The notes beneath the pieces are model-generated. The model was not told the DNA's origin, made no database searches, and saw nothing but the letters and a program-made list of their open reading frames with translations. Below are positions 54,803-64,000 of a stretch of 64,000 bases of DNA, piece after piece (position 1 is the first letter of the stretch; every line of letters starts with the position of its first letter). Both the position numbers and the translations under genes were made by a program. This stretch comes from Lumbricus rubellus (Eukaryota; Annelida; Clitellata; Crassiclitellata; Lumbricidae), in contig OX243815.1 in assembly GCA_945859605.1 (NCBI GenBank), forward strand, positions 34,713,785 to 34,777,784, in the 5' to 3' direction.

Positions 54803-55955
54803 GATCTCTTATGTTATAGCCATGCTTAAATTTAACGATAAACAGCGCTAGGCTCTCACGATTTTGCACGAATTGCAATGTAAAACGTTAAACATTTCGT
54901 ACAAATGACGTGTTGTTGACAGCTTACAAAGGGATGGTCAGAAATTGTACTCGACAACCTCCTCCCCCTACGCCTACGGTCTTCGCCTCTTCCACATTGT
55001 ATTCCTCTAACCGGGTAGGTAATCCAAATTCGCTTACCGGAAAGTCACATGTCACTTGTGGCGTGTCCACCACAGATACAATAATTATATCCTTTAAAAT
55101 TATATTTTAAAAAATTATAGAGTATCTCCTCTCGGTACTGGTCTAAGTAGATAATAGGCCTATATCAAATTTGACATTCCCAAACTCTTTGAGGCTTAGA
55201 GCCTTAGACGAAGACTGTACATGTTGGTATATTAATAATCATACTTTTATTAGTGCTAATATATTTTTTTATAAAACCAACGTCTTGTTGATTGGATGAC
55301 ATGACCTACATTGCAACAAATAAAAAGACACCAAGTTAGTAACTTTATTTCAGCTTTAAAATCTGGGAGACGTAGGTATCCATTAAACTATTGAGCGCTA
55401 GTTTGCGGGTTGACCTACCCGACAGTTGCTTTCATACCGTATCGAGATACAAGACTATAGTCCGATGGCGCCACTCCTCGTTTACCTGTTTGATAACCAC
55501 CCCGCATTATCCAGTCCAAAAACGTCTTCTTCCTGGGTTCTGATTTATTTCCCTCGTAATAGTATCTCCTCTCGGTATGTGACCAATCCAGTCTCTGTGT
55601 GTTTTTTTTAATGTTGCACCTTCTCGTTAATAATCTGTTCCGTCCTATCCGCAGTGCGTTTGCAGGCGGTTCAATAAAGCACATACTTACTTACTTACTT
55701 ATCCAACCTCCGCCATATTCACATTTTGAAAGTCTCCCAGTCGCTTGACCTTCCTCATGGTCCTCATTTCAGATCCTTATAAAGTCAAATTCCAAATGTC
55801 GTTATTAGATTTTGCTTGAGGTTCCACTTTATATCTACTTATTTCTCTTCTTTCCTTCTCGAGAATGCCTCTTTTTTCCTATCGCTATCCGCTTCCTGAC
55901 TTCCTGTGGCATCTCGCAACCTCTGCAATCAGGCTCCTTAGATAGCAGAACAACT
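54803..55955. other. Intergenic with short repeats
   Basis: AGTATCTCCTCTCGGTA occurs at 55123 and 55561. A GTTCAATAAAGCACATACTT then ACTTACTTACTT run (55663-55702) looks like a SINE tail. The minus frame 55415-55684 (89 codons) is not recognised. Confidence 0.4.
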
Positions 55956-55959
55956 TCAT

Positions 55960-56335
55960 CTAATAATAATAATAATAATCTTCGTTTATTGACATTCAAT
56001 CTTACATACCGCATAATGATTACAGGTACAGGTTATACGAAATACGGCCCACTATAGCACGACACGCAGGTCGGCTTTACAGCAGTGGGTTCGGCTTAAC
56101 ACAATAGCCTAAATGCTGGATCACTCCTGTTTCGGCCAAGCGAGAAGTGGGAGGGGCTATCTTATTTTCAGCAGACCCTGAATCAAGCAACACAACAGCA
56201 AAGCGCCAATGGCAGCTAACAAAAAATTCAAATAAATTTTTGCCCTGTGTGGGGTTTGAACCCGGGTCGCGTGGATGACTCTCAGTTTATCGACCAGAGC
56301 TCTCTCAACTGAGCTACGGACCCACCCCGACTTGA
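55960..56335 (-). mobile_element. tRNA-headed SINE, family 2
   Basis: Reading the minus strand: GGGTCCGTAGCTCAGTTGAG (A-box, near 56325-56305), GGTCGATAAACTGAGAGTC, then B-box GGTTCAAACCC (near 56262-56252), a ~200-base body, ending GATTGAATGTCAATAAACG and a (TTA)n tail at 55963-55980. The tRNA-like part lacks a matching 3' acceptor strand and its anticodon stem does not pair well, so it is a SINE head rather than a working tRNA gene. Confidence 0.75.
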
Positions 56336-56375
56336 CAATTTTCTTGGCATTCCATACTCTACTTTTCACCTATTC

Positions 56376-56655
56376 ACATCATCGTTGCCTCTACAACCCT
56401 TGTTCTGTCTGCCTCCGAAATTATCATCTGATTCCCTTCTGTTCCTTTGTTTGTTGTTCCAATTGTTTCCACTGCTTCCAATCTCTTCTTTTCTACCTCT
56501 AAATCTCCTATTAGGTCTATCATACTTAACTCCATAATTACTAATAGACTTTCTCCTCTCATGTCTATCGTTTCTCCAATCACACCTATTCGTGTCACTC
56601 CTGTTCCACTTTATATTTCTCCTATCCACATTTGAATTCTGTTTGTATTCTCCAT
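56376..56655 (-). pseudogene. Asn/Arg-rich frame beside the copia element
   Basis: A minus frame (56366-56695) encodes an Asn/Arg/Gly-rich low-complexity stretch (NWNNKQRNRRESDDNFGG). It abuts the copia target duplication, and the same orientation resumes at 61118 in Gypsy-like sequence, so it may be part of the disrupted Gypsy region. The protein itself is not recognised. Confidence 0.35.
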
Positions 56656-56660
56656 ATATC

Positions 56661-56799
56661 TGATAGCAGAATATAATTTCCAGCAAACCAATCAAACAAA
56701 CAAAATGTCCACAACATGGCGAGAGAACGCTTAACAGGTCACATGACCAACATAGAGGGATCGTCCAATAACTAATGGCCTACTGTCGTTTTTCCAACA
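56661..56799 (-). repeat. copia 3' LTR
   Basis: In element orientation TGTTGGAAAAACGACAG...CTGCTATCA. Identical by eye over 139 bases to the copy at 60974-61112. Very short for an LTR but within the copia range. Confidence 0.95.
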
Positions 56800-56806
56800 C
56801 CCCCAC
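56800..56806 (-). promoter_or_regulatory. copia polypurine tract
   Basis: GTGGGGG directly before the 3' LTR on the minus strand, with a second GGGGGTA run about 15 bases upstream. This is the expected plus-strand DNA primer position. Confidence 0.7.
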
Positions 56807-56835
56807 TCGACAGTACCCCCATCTGACATTAGTTT

Positions 56836-59800
56836 CTAGTTATCAAGGCACAAGCCAATCTTATCCCTTAAGTTATACAGCTTGTCCCTTGTAAGTGGTT
56901 TGGTCATAATGTCTGCAAGCATTTGGTCACTAGGGCAATACTCCAAGTTAATTATCCCACGAAACTGTAAGTCTCGAAGATGATGATGTCGAACATCTAT
57001 GTGCTTGGTTCTTGCATTGATTTCTCATTGCTTGCAATCTTGATGCATCCTCGGTTGTCCTCATACAGAGTCGTTGATTCAATGCACGGTATATGTAGAT
57101 CAGATAACAACTGTCTCAACCAAACCAACTCTTGACTTGCCAAAGAAGCTGCAATATATTCTGCTTCTGTAGATGACAGAGCCACTGATATTTGCTTTCT
57201 CGATATCCATGAAATTACTCCTTCTCCGAGCTTAAACAGGTATCCACTGGTTGACTTGCGATCCGATCTGTCGCTTGCCCAGTCTGCATCAACATACCCA
57301 ATCAGTTTCAGATCTCCAACAGCTTCAAGCTTTAACTTCCAGTTAATTGTTTCCTTGAGATATCTGATAACTCTTTTTACTGCAGTCCAATCACATTGAC
57401 GTGGTGAATTGACTTTCCGACATAAAATGGAAACTGCGGCTGCAATATCTGGTCTTGTTGTAGTAGCTATGTATAACAAAGCCCCCACTGCTTGTCGATA
57501 TTGTTCATTTGAGCTGAGCATTGTGAGCAAATTCTCTTCTCCTCTTATATTTAAATAGTCCACATGCATTGGTGTTGCACATCCATTTGCATTCATTAAA
57601 CCATATTCAGAAATAACTTCTTGAATTTTATTGATTTCAGAAATCAAGTAATTGCCTTGTTTGTCCTTTTCAATTTGAATTCCCAGGTATAAACTGACTT
57701 TACCCAATTCCTTGATTTCAAATTGCTGACTTAACATGTTTGCTGTTTTCTTAATCATCTCTGCATTTCCACAGATCAGCAGATCGTCAACTTATAACAA
57801 TATGTAAACAATCACGTTGTTGCATTTCTTTGTATACAGACACAGATCAGCTTCACTCTGCTGGAATCCATCTGATTTCAGAAAAGAGTCTATTTTCTGA
57901 TTCCAACTTCTGGCTGATTGTTTAGGTCCATAAATGGCTTTCTTTATTTTGCAAACCTTTTGCTCTTGACCAATTTCTGTAAAACCTTCTGGTTGATTCA
58001 TGTAGAGTTCTTCTTTGATTTCTCCATTCAGAAAAGCTGTTTTGACATCAAAATGATTCACTTTCAAATTCTTTGATGCAGCAACTGTCAACAATGTTCT
58101 TAAAGTTGTATGTCTTGCTACTGGTGTGAACGTATCTTCATAGTCCTCACCAAATTTCAGAGAGAAACCTTTAGCTACAAGACGTGCTTTATGTCTTACA
58201 TTTCCTTCGGCATCGTGTTTCAACTTAAACACCCATTTGCAGTCTATTGCCTTCTTTTCTGCTGGTAGATCACACAATATCCAAGTTTCATTCTCCTTGT
58301 GTGAATTCATTTCTTCTTCTGCTGCTCTCATCCAGTTTTTCTGTTCATTTTCTGTTAAGATTTTCATCTCATTCCATGATGAAGGTTCCTTTCTGATTTC
58401 ATTTTGAACCATCAATGATAGTCTTTCTGCTGGTATGCCTTTGTTACTTCTGGTAGATCTTCTGGGTTGACTGATATTTTCATCTGTTATTTCTGCGTCA
58501 GTTTTTTCATTTTTGTCATCTTCATTGACTTGATTAACATTTTCTGTAGGCATCTGAGTTTTGACTTCATTTTCATTTTTAACAGGCTCTGATTTTAATT
58601 CTGTGTTCTCTGGATTTATCATTACTTCTGTAATTGTCATTCCATCTGATTCATGTTCATCAAATGTTACACTGCGACTAATTATGATTCTGTTTGAATC
58701 TTTCAACAGCAACCTGTATTCTTTTGATTGTTCACTGTATCCTACTAGGATTGTTTCAATTGCTCGATCATCGAATTTAGTTCTTTTCTCTTTTGGAATG
58801 TATGCATATGCCTTGCATCCAAATATTCTGATATGTGAAAGATCTGGCTTTTCTCCATTCCACAATTCAAAAGGTGTTTTATCTGTAGCCTTCGTTGGCA
58901 GTCTGTTTTGCAAGTACACTGCTGTCATAACTGCTTCTCCCCAGTACTTCAGCGGTAGTGCTGCATCGAGTAGCATACATTTTGCCATTTCGATTATTGA
59001 TCGATTCTTTCTTTCAGCTACTCCATTCTGCGATGGTGAGTATGGTACACTTGTTTGAAGTTGAATTCCTTCTTGCTTCAGATAGTTTCTCAGCTTATTT
59101 CCAGTATATTCACCACCATTGTCTGATCTTAGGATTTTCGGTTATCTTTGAAATTTATTACTGACTTCTGCAATGAATTCTTGAAATTTCCCGAATACTT
59201 CATCTTTCCTTTGAATAAGATAACATTTTGTATATCGTGAAAAATCATCGATAAATGTCACAAGATATTTGCTTCCTCCTGATGACATTGTTTTCATTGG
59301 ACCACAAACATCACTGTGGATCAAGTCCAACGGATGTTCTGTGCGATGTGTACTGGCTTCAGGATATGGTTTCTGTGTGGCTTTTCCTTTAATGCAATGT
59401 TCACCTTTCACCTTTACATTACATTCTCTGATTTGAATTCCTGTGGCAATTCCTTGCTTGTTAATATCTTTAACAGCGTTTGGATCTCTATGCCCTAAAC
59501 GTCTGTGCCACACATGAATACATTTTTCATGTTTAGTTTCGAACTTGGCCATGTTTGCAACTTCAGGAATATTCTTACATGACAACTTCTATAAATTGTT
59601 TTCAGATTTCCCGACAGCCAACAACTTTCCATTGTATTTTATCGAACACTGGTTACCCGAAAATTGAATTTCCTTTCCTTTGCTTGCCAGTTGCTTTACT
59701 GATAACAAACTTCCTGTTAATCCTTGTGAATATAAAACATTTGTGACTTTAATTTTCTTCACGGTACCATTGTCTAAAATGCATTCCAGAAAACCATTTC

Positions 59801-60783
59801 CAATTCCATCTGCAATGAGACTTGTGCCATTAGCAATGTAAATTTTGTCAGACTTCGTTTGGTCCAGTTCTGTAAAGAAATTCAGATTGTTTGTCATATG
59901 GGTTGTGGCTCCGGAGTCTATAAACCAGTCACTTGTTCTCTGACCAATGCCAATTGTAAAACTGCTGTGTTTAGTGTCACCGTTGCCTAGATCACTCAAT
60001 CTTTCTGTTGCGACATTTATCGCTTTGTGTTTTAACTTTGGCTGTATTTTTTCTTGCTCCATTCTTGCCTTCCATACCCTACAGTCCACTTTTAAATGAC
60101 CTTGCTTTTTGCACACAAAACAAGTTCTTGTTTCTCTGTCTTTATGCTGTTTATCATGACGATAGTTAGTGGGATTGCTGGGTCTCGAATTGCTTGAGTA
60201 CATTGCTGATTCATCTTTTGCTTCTGTTGAATCATTTTCTGAATCTTTCTTGCGCTTGTATGCATCAACAAGCTTGTTTTTAACATATTCTAGAGTAAGT
60301 TCATCTTCCTCTCTGGCTTCTAAAGCTGTTATCAATGTTTCGTACTCATCTGGTAGACCACAGAGCAATAGAGTCGCCACCAGTTACTTCTTCACCAACA
60401 CCACGCAATTGCTCAACGAGTTGCAAGGCTGCACTTATGTATTCCTGCATGTTCTGATTAATCTGTAGCTTTGTCTTGTATAGCTTTTTACTGCTCAGAT
60501 TCGACCTTTCATGCACCTTTTGTAGCTCCCGCCACATTTCTCTTGCACTGCTACAATTGCAAATGTGTATTAACTGGCTATCTTCAACTGATAATGATAT
60601 TGTGCATTGCGCCTTCTTGTTCTTTCTTTGCCAACCGTCCGGAACTCGATCAGGTGTGTCGTCATTCACAACTGTCCATAAATCGTCTTTAATAAGCTAC
60701 ATCTTTACCTTGAACTTCCAGACTTGATAATTGGCGTTGTTTAATTTCGTTATCGTGAACCTTGTTTCGTTTGATTCCGCCAT
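56836..60783 (-). pseudogene. copia gag-pol polyprotein gene, broken
   Basis: Starts at ATG 60783-60781 (MAESNETRFTITKLNNANY) and would end at TAG 56836-56838. Gag has a CCHC knuckle, CFVCKKQGHLKVDC, near 60115-60070. The protease active site is DWFIDSGATTHM near 59925. The integrase zinc finger is HVWHRRLGH (59510) with GEHCIKGK, then the catalytic core HSDVCGPM, FIDDFSRYTKCY and SDNGGEYTGNK (after a TAA at 59142). RT has KARLVAKGFS and NHFDVKTAFLNGE. RNase H has GYVDADWASD, SSTEAEYIAAS and YEDNRGCI. The stop at 57792-57794 replaces the Tyr of the catalytic YVDD box. The C-terminus (KHIDVRHHHLRD) lies in a shifted frame. Confidence 0.95.
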
Positions 60784-60957
60784 TTTATGCTTCTTCTTGA
60801 CAAGCTGACTCACACGACTTGTTAGCGATTTTTACCAACGCTCGAACATAGGTTTACTATCGAAACGTTCCGATTTCGTTTAAACCTACAAAGTCGCATA
60901 TTCCGAGTCACTGTCTTATTTCTAAACCTTTAAGCATTACTTGGTAACTGGCCTGTA

Positions 60958-60973
60958 GCTGGGGCCCATACCC
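60958..60973 (-). promoter_or_regulatory. copia primer-binding site matching initiator tRNA-Met anticodon arm
   Basis: Directly inside the 5' LTR the element reads GGGTATGGGCCCCAGC. Its complement resembles the universal initiator tRNA-Met anticodon region GCTGGGCCCATAACCC with one base gained and one lost. Priming by a half-tRNA cut in the anticodon loop is established for Drosophila copia and yeast Ty5. Confidence 0.75.
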
Positions 60974-61112
60974 TGATAGCAGAATATAATTTCCAGCAAA
61001 CCAATCAAACAAACAAAATGTCCACAACATGGCGAGAGAACGCTTAACAGGTCACATGACCAACATAGAGGGATCGTCCAATAACTAATGGCCTACTGTC
61101 GTTTTTCCAACA
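60974..61112 (-). repeat. copia 5' LTR
   Basis: Partner of 56661-56799, followed by the ATATC target duplication at 61113-61117. It would contain the element's promoter; no TATA box is obvious in so short a repeat. Confidence 0.95.
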
Positions 61113-61117
61113 ATATC

Positions 61118-62900
61118 CACTCATTGGATCTTCTAGACTGGGTCTCGTTAGACTTATCATTATTCTCCCTATTCCTCCAGCCTACTCTTTCTTTCCAACA
61201 TTTATGTGATCCACCCGACTCTTATTTAACCCACTTCTTCCACCTGTGATAAAATATTTATTATGCGTCTATAACAATCCCAGTGGTTTATTTATATTGC
61301 TCCATCTTTCTTATCCTCAAGTATATCACTATGCGGTTGATTTTCTTGGAACGTCACTGTTTCACGCACAGTTTTCTTGACGTCACCAGTTTACAATTCT
61401 TTTATAACCCCGCCCCTTGTGACATCACCCTCATAGGTATTCACTTCAACGTCCTTGACCCTGAATTTATTTATATACTCAATTCTTACTGGTTTCTTTT
61501 CGTATAACCCTGGATTTATTATCAGCTTCTTGACCAAGTTCTCTTTCACTAAAGCCTCTGCTTTCCGTTGATTAGATCTGTTGGATATTTTCCCTTGGTT
61601 CTGTTAGCAAATATGCAAACCATTTTGCGTCCAGTATATTATAAAGGTTTCTCCAAAGCCTTTCTGATGGCAACACATGTGGAACCTGAATCATGTAGTG
61701 AGTTCACCTTTTTTCCTTTTTTCCATTTACCAATCATGCTCGTATAAGCACTCATAGCTTCTTCTCCTTCGATTACACAGTAAGATGTGTTACTTCATGT
61801 TCCACATCTACCTCTTCTCTATCTTCAGCACATGGCCTTGCGCTTTGTCCAATTTTACCACATTTTGCAGAGCCACAATGAGAGCAACCTCCTCTTCGAT
61901 TTTCTTCACCAACTTCACTCCGTTTACGGTTCCTAAAATCCCATTCATTATTGATCCGACCTTGTAACTGTCCTGTTCCTTGGCCCTGTTGCAACCGAGA
62001 CTACTACTTCGACTCCCACCATCAGAACTACTTCTTGCAAACTCTCTAGATCGACCTTCAGGTTCATCGTCTCTTTTCTAATGACTTGATGACCATTTCT
62101 CGCTAATTTCTCTATATTCAACGTCATTCTATTACGTCACTAATTCTATTACTATTCTTATTCTATTGTTCTATTGTTCTAGCAGTGCTTCAAATTTTAA
62201 CTTTCCCTTCTCTTCGAGAAAGCACCTCATTTCATCATCACATCTCACTACGAACTGATCACGCAATACCAACGTCTCCGGTCCTTTATGATCATTCTTG
62301 AATCCCGCCATTGCCAATCATTGCCTCAAATACCGTATCAATCTCTCAACGTACTGAGTCACGGTTTCATCTGTGTCACGTTTAGAAGAACTTCACTTCT
62401 TTCTATGCTCATTTTCTGTCAGCTGGAATCGTTTCAACAATTCCTCCTTCAATTTTCTGTAGTCTTGTAGTCTATTTCCAGCATCTCGAAAAGTTTAATG
62501 CTTTTCTGATTGGCGATTTCACTAGTGCTAATGCCCACATTCCCTCTGGAACGTCATAAGCCATGCCTGCATGGCTTATGAGCCGTAATAGATGGGCATC
62601 AAGACAATCTTTGTATTCCCTAAATACTGGCAACTTCATATTTTTGGCATTATTGTCTGTCCACCGATTTCCGTGCTATAACCATTTCTAATTCGATCGT
62701 TCCTATCGCCTTGTCGCCTATATTGTTCCATTCTTAGTTCCAGTTCTATAAGTGTAATCACTTCCTGATTGTCGAGTTCAATTATTTTCAGATTGGCTTC
62801 CCTCTCATCGTAACTCCTCGTCTCTTCTCGTTACTCGCTACGTATCCTCACAGCAATTTCTTCCAATCCTCTTTTCTCATCTATTTGAATTTGTCTTTGT
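61118..62900 (-). pseudogene. Gypsy-type LTR retrotransposon gag-protease remains
   Basis: The minus strand from about 62645: MKLPVFREYKDCLDAHLLRL, ISHAGMAYDVPEGMWALALV, then EELLKRFQLTENEHRKK (near 62440), VTQYVERLIRYLRQ (near 62360) and LVLRDQFVVRCDDEMRCFLE (near 62260). These match the capsid domain common to Gypsy elements of the type LPKF...DIDAYL...WA..L...L.G.A. / LL-RFQ-TE. Further on, a Cys-rich knuckle-like CSHCGSAKC (near 61880) and the protease start NSLHDSGSTCVAIRK (near 61700) with the active-site D-S-G. RT and integrase are missing. Many stops and shifts. The copia inserted beside it. Confidence 0.75.
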
Positions 62901-62944
62901 TCTCTTTGCGGTTCTGAAATTAAATATTCTTTTTCATAATCAGC

Positions 62945-63260
62945 TTGTAATTCTGAATGTCTCGAGGCCTTACTTTCCTCTTGTCTCACCCTGACAAAAT
63001 CTTTGGTCCTTGCCCTTCGTAACCAAGACTAAACTCGTCGCCGTCGTGCCCATCCTCATTGCTGCGGATCGGGATCAGAGTCGACGACGTCATCCTCCTC
63101 CATTGCTCTTTGTTCCTCGCGGTCCTCACACAGTCCACCATCGCCATCCCTGTCCACTCCTCCACGTCATCCATCCATCTTCTTCTCGGCCTTCTTCGGG
63201 CCCTTTTCCCATCCACATAGCCCTGAAATATGAATGCCGGTGTGGCGTGTAAATATGTCC
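62945..63260 (-). pseudogene. RTE-clade 3' end fragment
   Basis: The minus frame 62986-63273 encodes FQGYVDGKRARRRPRRRWMD, DVEEWTGMAMVDCVRTARNK and EQWRRM, the terminal block of RTE proteins (G-x-R-x-R-G-R-P-x-x-x-W-x-D ... R..WR). Only about 75 codons belong to the element. Confidence 0.75.
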
Positions 63261-64000
63261 GGCATGAAATCATGTCCGACTCCGCCGTTATATGTATCCC
63301 GCTTCTCGAAGCAGTATTTCGCGAGATATTGTCCGCTTAAAAGGTAATATTATCAATATCACTTGCCAAAAATATTTTTGTCATAAGAGTTGAGAAAAGA
63401 AGGATGTGAACAGTGGAATTATTGTTGAAAGCACCATGCGACGACCACTTTGTAGTTGACATTGCGATTACCCTATTTCTATTTTTAGATAGAATTTCCC
63501 ATCATAGAACAGGCCAAGTGGTTATGAGTAAAGACGTTTGTAAATATGGGCTAAATCTTTTAAAGTGGTTATGAGTAGAGGCGTATGTAAATATGGGCAA
63601 AATCTTTAAAAGACTTGCAGCCTTCATAAATGCCTCATCTAATTTTACTGCTCCATAGTTGTGTTTATCTGAAGTAATCCATCGATTCGGCTTTCTAAAT
63701 AAGCCCCATGCAGCATTAGGCTATTCTTTTTTATATCAAATTGGCTCACGGTACTCGCACATTTTTGTAGCGCTTTATTCTTAACATATTTTAGCGTACC
63801 TTAAAACCCTTCATAATAAACATAATTATTATGAGGGGTTTTAAGGTTTTCAGAGAACATAATTATTTAGTATGGTTTTTATTTCGATAATTTCAGCAAA
63901 TTCCCAAAACATCACGGCTTTTGATGTGGTTAGGGCTACTGCCATGCCCAGATTAGATTAAACTTTATGCCTTCCCTTTCTGGTGGGTATTTGCAAATGC
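63261..64000. other. Right-end intergenic with tandem and inverted repeats
   Basis: 63514-63612 is a ~48-base tandem duplication (GTGGTTATGAGTARAGRCGT...ATGGGCWAAATCTTT). 63799-63846 is a hairpin with 21-base arms (CCTTAAAACCCTTCATAATAA, one mismatch). No gene. Confidence 0.6.

Larger units (their letters stand above)
56661..61112 (-). mobile_element. Ty1/copia LTR retrotransposon, structurally complete but defective
   Basis: 4452 bases with two 139-base LTRs identical by eye (56661-56799 and 60974-61112), beginning TGTTGG and ending TATCA in element orientation. Target duplication ATATC is at 56656-56660 and 61113-61117. The primer site and polypurine tract are in place. The gag-pol order gag - protease - integrase - RT - RNase H (integrase before RT) defines copia. 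The reading frame is broken by four stops (60697-60699, 59589-59591, 59142-59144, 57792-57794) and two frame shifts (near 60370 and 57010-57030), so it cannot encode a full polyprotein as it stands. Confidence 0.97.

Noticed and set aside
56240..56330. A functional tRNA gene on the minus strand
   Set aside because: A- and B-box are present but the acceptor strand has no 3' partner and the anticodon stem pairs poorly. It is continuous with a SINE body and tail.

Overview
This is a repeat-saturated eukaryotic nuclear window. It has large introns, GT-AG splice sites, LINEs, SINEs, LTR retrotransposons and many short DNA transposons, with no bacterial-style operons. The mix of elements (RTE, L2/CR1-like LINEs, BEL/Pao, copia, Gypsy, Tc1/mariner, hAT) and a very frequent TAGGCCTA palindrome suggest a marine invertebrate, perhaps a deuterostome. 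That placement is an inference and weak.

Only one host gene is convincing. It is a plus-strand colmedin/gliomedin-like gene spanning 16749-40242. Nine coding exons join in frame into a predicted 520-residue type II membrane protein: short cytoplasmic tail, one membrane segment, interrupted collagen Gly-X-Y repeats, then a C-terminal olfactomedin domain. A polyadenylation signal follows about 350 bases after the stop. Its introns are packed with transposons.

Left part (1-16.7 kb): telomere-like satellite, broken LINE pieces, three neighbouring DNA elements whose ends are arrays of a GGACATTATCCCC unit (3.8-7.0 kb, one carrying a ~410-base ATGT microsatellite), a hAT inserted in telomere-like repeats, a LINE interrupted by an RTE fragment, a SINE, and a decayed copy of a transposon-associated protein. 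Middle (16.7-40.6 kb): the colmedin-like gene, with an internally deleted Tc1/mariner, RTE, L2 and SINE copies, several terminal-inverted-repeat elements and a 61-base near-perfect palindrome in its introns. Right part (40.6-64 kb): a GC-richer unassigned stretch, a 640-base MITE with ~190-base inverted repeats and TA duplications, an RTE insertion with a 12-base duplication, a BEL/Pao element split by three later insertions, a small hAT MITE, a tRNA-headed SINE, and a complete but defective copia element (identical 139-base LTRs, ATATC target duplication) next to Gypsy gag-protease remains.

The most interesting pattern is a group of non-autonomous elements (near 3.8-7.0, 20.1-20.7, 30.5-31.0 and 46.9-48.6 kb). 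Their ends are head-to-head arrays of a GGACA-core unit, several begin with a GGTG/GGTT terminus, and three are flanked by 9-base direct repeats. They look like one transposase-recognised superfamily whose members differ in the array unit.
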